Shown: piece after piece, positions 37,501-43,662 of the stretch
Position numbering within the stretch: the stretch's first letter is position 1
How the letters are laid out: each line of letters begins with the position of its first letter
From: Isoptericola luteus
GTDB lineage: Bacteria; Actinomycetota; Actinomycetes; Actinomycetales; Cellulomonadaceae
Assembly: GCF_020297055.1 (NCBI RefSeq)
Contig: NZ_JAIXCQ010000008.1
Span: 124,001 to 188,000, forward strand
Reading direction: 5' to 3'
DNA length: 64,000 bases
The notes under the pieces: model-generated
What the model was told of the DNA's origin: nothing
What the model saw: only the letters and a program-made list of their open reading frames with translations
Databases searched by the model: none
Position numbers and translations under genes: made by a program

Positions 37501-39123
37501 GGCACGTCCGTCGACGTGACGATCGTCCCGGACGGCGTCGTGACCATCGGGACGCAGGTCGGCGTGACCAACACGTACGACGTCGGTGCGATCGACCTGC
37601 AGAAGGTGGTCGACGGCGAGGGTGCGCAGGCGTACGGAACGGGTCCGTTCAGGATCACCGTCACGTGCACCTACGACGACGACGGCGACGGGCCGCTCGC
37701 ACCGCGCCCGGTCTACGACGGCACCGTGGTGCTGGGTGGTGCCGGGCCGCTCGACGCGGAGATCGCCAACCTGCCCGCGGGCGCGGTGTGCGAGGTCGCC
37801 GAGGTCGACGACGCCGGCGCCACCGGGGCGGTCGTCGTCCCGGACACGGTGACCGTCGGCGCCGACGAGACCGCGGAGGTCGTCGTCACGAACACGTTCG
37901 ACGTCGGCACCGTCGAGGTGGTCAAGGAGCTCGCCGGCCTCGGGGCGCTGTACGGTCCGGGACCGTTCGAGGTGGAGCTGGCCTGCACCTACGACGGAGT
38001 CGAGCTCACGGTGCCCGGCGGTGCCACCCGGGAGTTCACCCAGGGTGATCCCGCCGTCTACGACGGTCTGCCGGTCGGTGCCGAGTGCACCGTCACCGAG
38101 ACGGACACCTTCGGTGCGTGGTCCACCACCATCACGGTGGATGACGGCGAGCCGCTGGACGGCACGACGGTGGACGTCGTCGTGCCGGACGCGACCGACG
38201 GCGACCCGACGACCGTGACCGTCGACATGACGAACACGTTCGAGACGAGCCCGCTGGTGGTGCGCAAGGTGGTGGACGGCGACGGCGTGGCCTTCGCCCC
38301 GGCGATGCCCGACGTGCCCGACCTGCCGACGACGCTCGAGGAGCTTGCCGACTTCGACTTCGGCTCGATCCCGTTCGAGGAGCTCCCGTACGCGGTCACC
38401 CTGGAGTGCACCGACAGCCAGGGTGATGTGGTCGAGGTCGTCCCCGGCGGGCCCGACCGCCGGTTCGGACCCGGCTTCCCGGCGCTCTACTTCGGGCTCC
38501 AGGACGGCGACACGTGCACGGTGACGGAGACGGACGACGGCGGGGCGACGTCGATGGCCATCAGCCCGGACCCGGTCGTGGTCGACGGGGAGGCGACGTT
38601 CGAGGAGCCTGTCGAGGTGCTGGTGACGAACACCTACGACACGGGGGCGATCGTGGTGGACAAGGTGGTGGAGTTCGAGGGCGCGCCGTACGACGTCGGG
38701 CCGTTCGAGGTCGCGCTCGAGTGCACCTTCCAGGGTGCGGGCATCGACGTCCCGGGCGGGGCGGCGCGGGAGATCGCCGCCGGGGACACCGTCACCTACG
38801 ACGGGCTTCCCGTCGGCGCCGACTGCGTGCTGACCGAGACGGACGACGGTGGCGCGGCCGTGGTGGAGGTGTCGGGCGTCGACGACGGCGAGCCCGGAGC
38901 GGTGACGGTGGCAGCCGACCCGGCGTCGGTTGCTGTGACCAACACCTTCGGCCCGTCGCCGCCGCCGCCGGCGCCGGCACCGGGGCCCGACCCCGGCACC
39001 GACGCTGCGTCGCCGGCCTGGCTTCCCCGCACCGGTGGCGACGTCAGATGGCTCATCGGTCTCGCGGTGCTGGTGACGGCCGCGGGAGTGGTTCTGCTGA
39101 CCGTGCGCCGTCGCGCCTCCTGA
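31519..39123 (+). CDS. Giant LPXTG-anchored surface protein with DUF11/isopeptide-type and DUF5979 repeats
   Basis: 2534 residues from ATG 31519, with GGGAGGG upstream. A very basic N-terminus precedes the signal peptide (about residues 28-52). Residues about 55-1790 are a long series of beta-sandwich-like repeats with phrases such as NAVTAAKSFDPEVV, TVTIGATNDGDP and MTITEPSPGT, typical of DUF11/isopeptide adhesin stalks, strongly acidic and rich in Asp, Thr and Pro. Residues about 1794-2480 hold six DUF5979-type repeats (each with a K-V/E-V start, a Cys pair and a final NTYD/NTFD). A proline linker leads to LPRTG at residue 2502, a hydrophobic helix and RRRAS. Sortase attachment to the wall and a role in adhesion or aggregation are inferred. 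No sortase gene is adjacent. Confidence 0.9.
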   Translation: MVEGHGTARRSARRRRRRRGRRRFSRGWSALGAAAIALPMLLVPATTASAAEWGGSKTVTSGPGPYEPGENVTFVLTFSCSDPNDDPCADTTMTDPLPAPLEIVSADVISGDGEVVADPGTNTAVYTNPGEIPTGDQVQISVIATVPPDTPRSFDGTDVTNSATIVSDNAPELPVEADVPLTVPLVLDSETSKSIDPEGAIASPGTTATMTLGGSNGSNDPVDTLVLQEPAPGTVPNPFTYLGFTGFGDVSWPAGATSAEVTFACADGSTPAETTTDVDTLPGPPAGCVVEGFTVEFTGEIEQGAAASVPVVVEQTEAVTGLTASTTVANTVSSNVTDAEGGASEPTTASDTYVITPPNNAVTAAKSFDPEVVSAGDPTTVTIGATNDGDPITSMTITEPSPGTDSPFEGDDPLTFTGWGTDDDGDGVGDGTVQWPTGADAATVTYSCAEGGTEVVDATAPDTLPDPPAGCTVVGFEVEFTGEIVTGATASLPFTADTDPDQAEDDVLHPNEITAIIPNAEDTDAATVETLTDRLATETTKQISPSTFPALPGQTVVVQLPSQLLPFGEDGSTTNADQVIVQDPTDPTSPDEWSQNFVPTSVRSTDVPTESTLTVNYWDGDSWEPAPGCTFVGPTTASCDLPDDAQGVQFVYDSTGDGFPPGTSFQPNFTASYTGPTDRDAPIENCGASSASSGAVPPTEPAVGCDTVDPFPVPTDPGELDFISKNFLGEDPPTVRARTQDQVTAEITWSTNGFSGVDPMVVSDIADPEGTAVDQSFYDAFDLVSIGEIDAGVDPLIEYDAIVGVELYDGSTWTQAANSTCTTATPCDGGMPAVPLTGAEQASTVSVRITYVESPTRSADDDPTVPHPGEGVARSTQADGRHLDLTFQLRDVRRSDGEPVLGSTEGTIYNLPDDPGTVRDTASGTATFDGTDYTDSDLDDVLVLDQPVNVSITKDWTGGPLSVPPDGTPDEAYPSTHAVITSTNDSVQRVDTLRIAEPSTANDELVVDPETAPGTQPFDAFTLIALAVTAPEGTGTTTVTLTSVGGGTADYTEAEAEALTAADLADVVGVAVEFDGRIVSEAQGVLDLTLQLRELDRYTGERITVDGYSPVPNSAGTELIEPGGTADQQPQAWDTADMELQDAAISMVQTKSFDPTTIVEPGSDAEPNPTSVLTITGQPTGPSRAVEMTLTDVDGSFWNQYDLVGFGGSTLTAPIDQVQVDACVSGTYDETSDTFADCTWTNGTPSGAFALPAGVDPATVTGLRLTFTRADGAIWENPANPVQAVDLEVQVRDTLRSDPGTPVPSDLAQNDPAPGEDAPGIATNDVTSTVTGADLVPDPDDPTGPLVPVSGDAEATSTITYQHTTNGVEIVKAFDGVISGGIEAPADVFPMTLSVTNSGNRPVYDLDVVDAQMPVDAEGPQLRLAEDVDPQITYALEGAAPDPANGDPLPTTEAGTGDQVTADVEGDLEALEFTFPEGTVLEVGQTYTITVMVQFRVGIEPQTLVENTAGVTGDRPWDVCQNENAAGEPIDGTLDAETGQCLASADVTPTAAATLQQRKLVRATSDEYPLGIIVDPGQSGDVTPEECEADADGFYAYPCTPVVPPGQNETWRIRVDNVGNLPMDTLVLYDRLPTPGDTGTITDPPRGSQWTPVLTNDPPPVLAEAPEGAEATFYYTTSDVLCEDDIDTPLDPTCPTDPATGWAELTADVSEDVYSQVTAFKAVVTFDEASLFEPGDFVALDGTTTTPSEAPEAGDESIAWNSAAAGGIVIAQSGDRFNQVPAEGVKVGVATATGSLEVNKAVTGDGAGYAPGTFDVIVQCTSAVGTWVETELDPITVTVTPGVSVTVPNLPYGAECTLTEDDGAGQTDFTVDPASVTIQETAAAGITITNSYDLASLELSKAVESDAVDQDGDPVSYGPFEAAVECTFLDEEVVADGYVPGSPMVVELSGDGAPVALTGLPVNSACTVTETVTAGAAATSMTVAQPGEDPVTTGGTSVDVTIVPDGVVTIGTQVGVTNTYDVGAIDLQKVVDGEGAQAYGTGPFRITVTCTYDDDGDGPLAPRPVYDGTVVLGGAGPLDAEIANLPAGAVCEVAEVDDAGATGAVVVPDTVTVGADETAEVVVTNTFDVGTVEVVKELAGLGALYGPGPFEVELACTYDGVELTVPGGATREFTQGDPAVYDGLPVGAECTVTETDTFGAWSTTITVDDGEPLDGTTVDVVVPDATDGDPTTVTVDMTNTFETSPLVVRKVVDGDGVAFAPAMPDVPDLPTTLEELADFDFGSIPFEELPYAVTLECTDSQGDVVEVVPGGPDRRFGPGFPALYFGLQDGDTCTVTETDDGGATSMAISPDPVVVDGEATFEEPVEVLVTNTYDTGAIVVDKVVEFEGAPYDVGPFEVALECTFQGAGIDVPGGAAREIAAGDTVTYDGLPVGADCVLTETDDGGAAVVEVSGVDDGEPGAVTVAADPASVAVTNTFGPSPPPPAPAPGPDPGTDAASPAWLPRTGGDVRWLIGLAVLVTAAGVVLLTVRRRAS
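36898..38950 (+). repeat. Six DUF5979-type coding repeats
   Basis: Starts at the codons for LEVNKAVTG, LELSKAVES, IDLQKVVDG, VEVVKELAG, LVVRKVVDG and IVVDKVVEF. Units are about 90-125 codons and end in an xVTNTYD/NTFD turn. Each carries a conserved Cys pair (such as VQC with AECTLTE). DNA identity between units is moderate, so the expansion is old. Confidence 0.75.
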
Positions 39124-39147
39124 CCCGCGCCTCGTCGACGTGGGTGC

Positions 39148-40623
39148 TCAACCGGAAGACGAGGCCCAGGCGCCGAGCAGTTCCTCGGCGCCGAAGGCCA
39201 CGTCGGCGCCCGCTGGAAGACGCCCGGACGGGCTGATCGCGGCGAGCAGGGCCGCGTCGCTGCGGGGGACCCGGTCGCGAGCTCGGCGGAGCGCGTCGAC
39301 GTCGCGATCCGTCAGGCCGCCCGTCGGGCGCCACTTGATGGAGCCGAGCAGGGCCGAACGCTCGGGGGTCGTCGCGACGACGTCCACCTCCACCTGGCCG
39401 TCACGTGTCCACCAGGGGTGCACGGCCTCGACGCCCGAGAGACGGGTGTCGGTGCGCGCGAGCCGGGCCAGCGCCTCGCGGACCACGGGCTCGACGCTGC
39501 GACCGCGCCAGCTCGACCAGTCACGCTCGAACGCGGCCACCGCGAGGTCGTCACGACCGCGCGCGATCTGCTCGACCCGCCGTTCCACGTAGCGGAACCA
39601 GAAGCGCAGGTAGGGGTCCGTGACGCGGTAACGGCGCAGCCTGCCCGAGGCGGCCGCCCAGGCGGGAGTCTCCCGCTCGACGAGCGACTTCGTCTCGGTG
39701 AGCGTCTTCAGCGCGCGCGTCGCCGCGGTCTCAAGCGCCTTTCGCTCCGACGCGTCCTTGATCGCGGAGGTCACGTCGTTGAAACCGGGGCTCGCCGTGT
39801 CGTCGGCGCCGATGGCCGCCAGGACGCGGTACGCCGCGGGCGCATCGGGGAACTCGGCGTCCAGGGTGATCCGGGCAGTCGTGACGAGCGGGCTGTACCG
39901 GTCGCTCAGGGATGCGCGGACGTAGTCCTCGGTGCCGGCACCGTGCCGCGCCAGGTCGGTGACGAGCCGCGGGTACCCGCCCGTGACCAGGTAGGCGTCG
40001 AAGACCTCGAACGCGGCGCGGCCGGGAAGCGCTCCCGCCATCTCGGCAGGGTCGAGCGGCGGCACGACGCACGGACGCAGCCGTCCGAAGAGCGGGCGGC
40101 CGTGCGTTGCCAGGCGTTCCATCATCGCGACGTCCGAGCCGATGAGGATCATCAGCACGGGGAGGCGTTCCAGCAGCCGGTCCCACTGCGCCTGGAGCTC
40201 GCCCTCAAGGGTCGGGTCCCCGTGCACCATCCAGGGGAACTCGTCCAGGACGGCGATCACGGGCCCCGAACGGGCTGCCACGGCGAGGCGAGCGAACCAG
40301 TCCCGCCAGGTCACCGCGGGAGTCTCGGTCAGCAGCTCGGCGTCCGGCAGAGGGCGCTGAGAGTCGACGATCGCCCTGGTGGCGTCGTCGAGCTGGCGCT
40401 GCAGAGGGGACCCGTAGACGCCGGGGACGAACACCGAGGGGACGCTGGTGGACGCGACGAACCGTTCCACCACGGTCGACTTTCCCACTTGTCGTCGGCC
40501 GCGGATGGCGACGATTCGTCCGGACCGCTGCTGCACGACGGCGTCCAGGTGCATCTGCAACGCCCTGGCCACCACCGGCCGTTGAACGTACTCGGCACGC
40601 GTCGTATCATTCATGGGGCGCAT
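39148..40623 (-). CDS. AAA+ ATPase with DUF234 C-terminal domain
   Basis: 491 residues; GTG/ATG starts at 40623 and 40614 cannot be separated by a ribosome site. The P-loop is GRRQVGKSTVVERF (residues about 42-55), Walker B is VIAVLDEFPWMV, followed by MILIGSDVAMMERL and TGGYPRLVTDL, all typical of archaeal-type ATPase_2 proteins. The C-terminal part (RRYRVTDPYLRFWFRYVERR, then WWTRDGQVEVDVVATTPER) is the DUF234 nuclease-like domain with an E-V-D-V-V motif. The biological role is unknown; such proteins are often mobile or defence-associated. The gene stands alone. Confidence 0.83.
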   Translation of the reverse strand: MRPMNDTTRAEYVQRPVVARALQMHLDAVVQQRSGRIVAIRGRRQVGKSTVVERFVASTSVPSVFVPGVYGSPLQRQLDDATRAIVDSQRPLPDAELLTETPAVTWRDWFARLAVAARSGPVIAVLDEFPWMVHGDPTLEGELQAQWDRLLERLPVLMILIGSDVAMMERLATHGRPLFGRLRPCVVPPLDPAEMAGALPGRAAFEVFDAYLVTGGYPRLVTDLARHGAGTEDYVRASLSDRYSPLVTTARITLDAEFPDAPAAYRVLAAIGADDTASPGFNDVTSAIKDASERKALETAATRALKTLTETKSLVERETPAWAAASGRLRRYRVTDPYLRFWFRYVERRVEQIARGRDDLAVAAFERDWSSWRGRSVEPVVREALARLARTDTRLSGVEAVHPWWTRDGQVEVDVVATTPERSALLGSIKWRPTGGLTDRDVDALRRARDRVPRSDAALLAAISPSGRLPAGADVAFGAEELLGAWASSSG

Positions 40624-40731
40624 GCTACATGTGGCGTAGGTTAACTCGCCTGATAGCGATCCTCCCGACGGGAAGGCTCGAACAGTGCCGACCTGCGGAA
40701 CGAGCAGGGCGTCGCGCTCGGCTCGGAAGGC

Positions 40732-41151
40732 TCAGGCGGCGGTGCCGTAGTCTCCGCGCCGGCGCTCCGAGCGCACGACGGTGCCGGCCGGGACGAGCTC
40801 GTCGGGCAGGACGACGGCGCCAGGCTCCACCGTGACGTCGACGCCCAGGCGGGCGCCGTCGCCGACCAGGGCGCCGTCGCCGACGATCCCGCGGACGCCG
40901 ACGTGCACGTTGCTGGCCACCCGGGCGTTCGGGCCGACGACGGCGTCGGTGTCCACCCAGCTGAACCGGCCGACGCGCGCGTGGTCGGCCACGCGCGCGC
41001 CCGCCTCGACGTACGCCCCGCGCTCGACCGTCGCGTCGGGATGCACCTTCGCCTGCGGGGAGACGTAGCCGTCACCGTTGTCGTGCCGGACATACCGCGT
41101 GATCTTGCCGGGCTCGTGCTCGACCTCGACCTTGCGGGGAATGCGTCGCAC
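40732..41151 (-). CDS. Left-handed beta-helix (hexapeptide repeat) protein
   Basis: 139 residues from GTG 41151, chosen because AAGGAG lies five to six bases upstream. After VRRIPRKVEVEHEPGKITRYV the sequence is hexapeptide repeats (KVHPDATVERGAYVEAGARVADHARVG, then VGPNARVASNVHVGVRGIVGDGALVGDGARLG) of the acyltransferase/gamma-carbonic anhydrase fold. It lacks the three His ligands in the usual carbonic anhydrase spacing, so enzymatic activity is not assigned. A GACATAACGC direct repeat lies upstream. Confidence 0.75.
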   Translation of the reverse strand: MRRIPRKVEVEHEPGKITRYVRHDNGDGYVSPQAKVHPDATVERGAYVEAGARVADHARVGRFSWVDTDAVVGPNARVASNVHVGVRGIVGDGALVGDGARLGVDVTVEPGAVVLPDELVPAGTVVRSERRRGDYGTAA

Positions 41152-41185
41152 GTTGCTCCTTGCTCCTCGGGTCCTCGGTGTCGCT

Positions 41186-41208
41186 GACATAACGCATGGA
41201 CATAACGC
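41186..41208. repeat. GACATAACGC direct repeat upstream of the beta-helix gene
   Basis: Two exact 10-bp copies, 41186-41195 and 41199-41208, 13 bp apart, 35-57 bp before the GTG. They could contribute promoter elements or a regulator site. Nothing else is seen in the 148-bp gap. Confidence 0.35.
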
Positions 41209-41299
41209 TCGGACGGGCCCCAGGATTCCCGACATGTCGAGCGGTGCGCAAGGAGCCGGTGGACGCCACTCGCAGGGGCCTCCGGCGGAGATCCGGTGC

Positions 41300-41629
41300 T
41301 CAGTGTCCCCACGGGGCGGGGAGCTCGTTCCAGTCGACGACGCTGAGCGTGACGGTCAGGACCGGACGGTGCTGATGGTGCGACAGGTGGGCCGCGACGG
41401 ACCCCTCGAAGAGCCCGCGCAGACGCGCCGTCGCGCCGTGGGCACGGGTGCCGACCACGGCGGCGTCGACGTAGGCGAGGTGCAGTGCGGGCGCACGGAT
41501 CGCCCGGGCGAGGGACAGCGCGGTGAGGACCACGAGGTCGGGTTGGCCCGGCACGATCCCGACGACCACGGGGCGGCCGCCGAAGTGGACCATGCGGTCG
41601 ACCGCGGGCTGCGGCACCGAGCGGGCCAT
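41300..41629 (-). CDS. Universal stress protein-like, internally shortened
   Basis: 109 residues from ATG 41629, with GAGGAGG upstream. The N-terminus (VVVGIVPGQPDLVVLTALSLARAIRAPALHLAYVD) and the C-terminus (VGTRAHGATARLRGLFEGSVAAHLSHHQHRPVLTVTL) match UspA-like proteins of this actinobacterial subgroup. The middle (about 40-50 residues between the second strand and the VVGTR loop) is missing, yet the frame is preserved. A deletion derivative is likely; it may not fold as a normal Usp domain, but the ATP-loop-like GSVAAHLSHHQHRPV end remains. Confidence 0.6.
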   Translation of the reverse strand: MARSVPQPAVDRMVHFGGRPVVVGIVPGQPDLVVLTALSLARAIRAPALHLAYVDAAVVGTRAHGATARLRGLFEGSVAAHLSHHQHRPVLTVTLSVVDWNELPAPWGH

Positions 41630-41695
41630 GGCGGACCTCCTCACGCGGCCGGACGATCCTGTCCGCCGCTACCTGTGATCATCCGTCGCCGGTCG

Positions 41696-42586
41696 TCAGA
41701 TCGCTCGCGAACCGAGCTCGCGGGCGGCGTCGACGAACGCGCGGATCTCGGGGGTCTCCCGCTCCCGCAGCCAGACGAGCACCCACTCCGTGTCGGGGAC
41801 GTCGAGGATCGGAACGTAGACCACGCCGGGATGTGTGTAGTAGCGCGACACGTGCGCGTTGAGCGGCGTGACGGCCTCGCCCGACGCGACGACGGTCAGC
41901 ACCTCGTGGAACGTGCGCGCCACCGGGCCACGCAGGACGGGGCGGCCGGACGGCGTCCGGCGAGGTGCCATCGCCTCCTCCCAGTACCCCGGGACCGCGG
42001 GCCCGAGATCGAGGACCGTGTGGTCCCCGAGGACCTCGATCGACACCGCCTTCTCGCCGGCGAGCGCGTGCTCCGCCGGCACGGCGAGGACCCGGCCCTC
42101 GGTGAGCACCCGCGGCCCCACGACGATGTCGGGCTCGCGCACGGGTGACCACGTCACCTGGACGTCCGACTCGTCGTCGCGCAGCGCGCCGAAGGGGTCG
42201 GAGAAGTGGAACTCGCGCCGCTCGACTGCGCATCCCGGGTGTCGCTCCGTGAACGCGTCGATCACGGGCCGGAGCTCGTGCCCGATCACCCCCATCGCCG
42301 CGAGGCGCAGCGTGCCCTCGGGGCGTTCGTCGGACCGGCTGGCCGCCGCGATGCCGGACTGGATCAGCTCGTAGCCCTGGCGCAGGTCGTCGCGCAGGCG
42401 GGCGCCGACGGCGGTGAGCTCGACGCGCCGGCTCGTGCGCTCGAACAGCGTTGTCCCCATGCGGCGCTCCTGACGGCTGATCGCCTGGCTCACGCGCGCA
42501 GGGGACACGTGGAGCCGCTCGGCGGTGCGCCCGAAGTGCAGCTCGTCGGCGAGCGTCAGGAAGATCTCGATGTCCCTCAGGTCCAC
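41696..42586 (-). CDS. LysR family regulator
   Basis: 296 residues. The N-terminal helix-turn-helix is MDLRDIEIFLTLADELHFGRTAERLHVSPARVSQAISRQERRMGTTLFERTSRRVELT. A LysR substrate-binding domain follows from about residue 90. It is divergent from the DHFR-like gene; between them is a 27-bp perfect palindrome with a LysR-type T-N11-A core, so regulation of both genes is likely. The ligand is unknown. Confidence 0.9.
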   Translation of the reverse strand: MDLRDIEIFLTLADELHFGRTAERLHVSPARVSQAISRQERRMGTTLFERTSRRVELTAVGARLRDDLRQGYELIQSGIAAASRSDERPEGTLRLAAMGVIGHELRPVIDAFTERHPGCAVERREFHFSDPFGALRDDESDVQVTWSPVREPDIVVGPRVLTEGRVLAVPAEHALAGEKAVSIEVLGDHTVLDLGPAVPGYWEEAMAPRRTPSGRPVLRGPVARTFHEVLTVVASGEAVTPLNAHVSRYYTHPGVVYVPILDVPDTEWVLVWLRERETPEIRAFVDAARELGSRAI

Positions 42587-42609
42587 GCGGTCACCCTCTC
42601 CGTCGTCCT

Positions 42610-42636
42610 CGATCGTTCACGCCCCGTGAACGATCG
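42610..42636. promoter_or_regulatory. 27-bp palindrome in LysR / DHFR-like promoter
   Basis: CGATCGTTCACG-CCC-CGTGAACGATCG is a perfect 12-bp inverted repeat with a 3-bp centre. TTCAC-N5-GTGAA inside it fits the LysR T-N11-A pattern. It lies 24 bp upstream of the LysR start and 50 bp upstream of the divergent ATG. Confidence 0.7.
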
Positions 42637-42686
42637 CCCCAGGATGCGTCATTGATCGTGCATCGGCGGAATCCGAGGCTGGAGCC

Positions 42687-43262
42687 ATGAGACGACTCAC
42701 CTATTTCGTGGCCCTGTCTATCGACGGCTTCCTCTCGGGGCCGGACGACGAGGTCGACTTCTACCCCTCCAGCGACGCGTACAGCGCGCGGATGATCGAG
42801 ACCCTCCCGGACGTCCTGCCCACCCATGTCCGCAGTCAGCTCGGTGTCGACGACGAGCCCCAACGAACGTTCGACACGGTCGTCATGGGCCGGCGGACCT
42901 ACCAGCCGGCTCTCGATCTCGGGATCACCAGCCCGTACAAGCACCTGCGCCAGTACGTCGTGTCGACGTCACAGCCGGAGCTCGACGCGGACGTGACGAT
43001 CGTGCGGGACGACCCGGTCGGGCTCGTCCGCGCGCTCAAGGCCGAGGACTCCCCGCTCGACATCTATCTCGCGGGCGGCGGGATCCTCGCGGGTGCGCTC
43101 CTCGACGAGATCGACCGGCTCGTCGTCAAGCTCTACCCGGTGGTGGCAGGAGCGGGCCGCAGTGCGTTCGGGTCCGTCAGGTTCCGGCCGACGAGGTACG
43201 ACCTGACCGACGTCGTGACGTTCGAGGGCGGCAATGCCGTGCTCACCTACGACCGTGGCTGA
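42687..43262 (+). CDS. Dihydrofolate reductase-like (RibD C-terminal) protein
   Basis: 191 residues. Blocks RRLTYFVALSIDGFLSGPD, DTVVMGRRTYQPALDLG, YVVSTSQP, LDIYLAGGGILAGALLDEIDRLVVKLYPVVAGAGRSAF are those of the YwjB/YyaP DHFR-like family, NADPH-binding reductases of unknown substrate, distinct from folate DHFR. Length is normal. Regulation by the divergent LysR protein is inferred from the shared palindrome. Confidence 0.84.
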   Translation: MRRLTYFVALSIDGFLSGPDDEVDFYPSSDAYSARMIETLPDVLPTHVRSQLGVDDEPQRTFDTVVMGRRTYQPALDLGITSPYKHLRQYVVSTSQPELDADVTIVRDDPVGLVRALKAEDSPLDIYLAGGGILAGALLDEIDRLVVKLYPVVAGAGRSAFGSVRFRPTRYDLTDVVTFEGGNAVLTYDRG

Positions 43263-43335
43263 CCGCGCCGCGCCCCGCCCGACGCCCTCCGGCCGACGAT
43301 CCGGTGGGTGGACGACCCACGGGTGACGGTGGAAG

Positions 43336-43379
43336 CACGGAGCGGTCAGAGCGTCCTTCGACGCCCCGACCGCTCCGTG
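43336..43379. terminator. Bidirectional terminator-like hairpin
   Basis: CACGGAGCGGTC (43336-43347) pairs perfectly with GACCGCTCCGTG (43368-43379), and an inner GCGTC-CTTC-GACGC hairpin sits in the loop. It lies between the convergent DHFR-like gene and the 34-residue gene. There is no long T-run, as is common for high-GC terminators. Confidence 0.7.
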
Positions 43380-43406
43380 TGCATGCGTGTGCATCCGTGT
43401 GCAGGG

Positions 43407-43511
43407 TCAGCGCTTACGCGCCTTGACGAGGGTCTCGGCGCCCCTCTCGCGCTTCTGCGCGCGCTTCTCCTTCAGGGTGAGCGCAGGCTGCTTCTTCGAG
43501 CTCTTGGTCAC
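43407..43511 (-). CDS. Very small basic protein (34 residues)
   Basis: GTG 43511 is preceded by a near-perfect GGAGGTGA six bases upstream. The product is TKSSKKQPALTLKEKRAQKR followed by ERGAETLVKARKR: 34 residues, extremely basic, no hydrophobic core, likely nucleic-acid or ribosome associated (inference). Similar tiny Lys/Arg-rich actinobacterial proteins exist without assigned function. The ribosome site and the hairpin after the stop support a real gene despite its size. Confidence 0.65.
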   Translation of the reverse strand: MTKSSKKQPALTLKEKRAQKRERGAETLVKARKR

Positions 43512-43578
43512 GTGAGTTCACCTCCACTCGCCTCCAGCTGTGTCGAGGAACTGGCCACCATAGCCAACTTCCTCCCGA

Positions 43579-43620
43579 CAAACGAGCGTGCTCATATGTG
43601 TCGTGCACCGCGCTCGTTTG
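43579..43620. promoter_or_regulatory. Operator-like inverted repeat upstream of the polyol dehydrogenase
   Basis: CAAACGAGCG (43579-43588) and its exact complement CGCTCGTTTG (43611-43620) flank an AT-rich centre (TGCTCATATG). The half-site CARAYGAG also occurs twice in the promoter of the polyol-type ABC importer at 52139-52167, suggesting one shared regulator (the SorC protein at 51098-52045). Confidence 0.6.
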
Positions 43621-43662
43621 CTACGTTGGCCGTCGGGCCAGACGAAGGAGCGAGGACGCACC

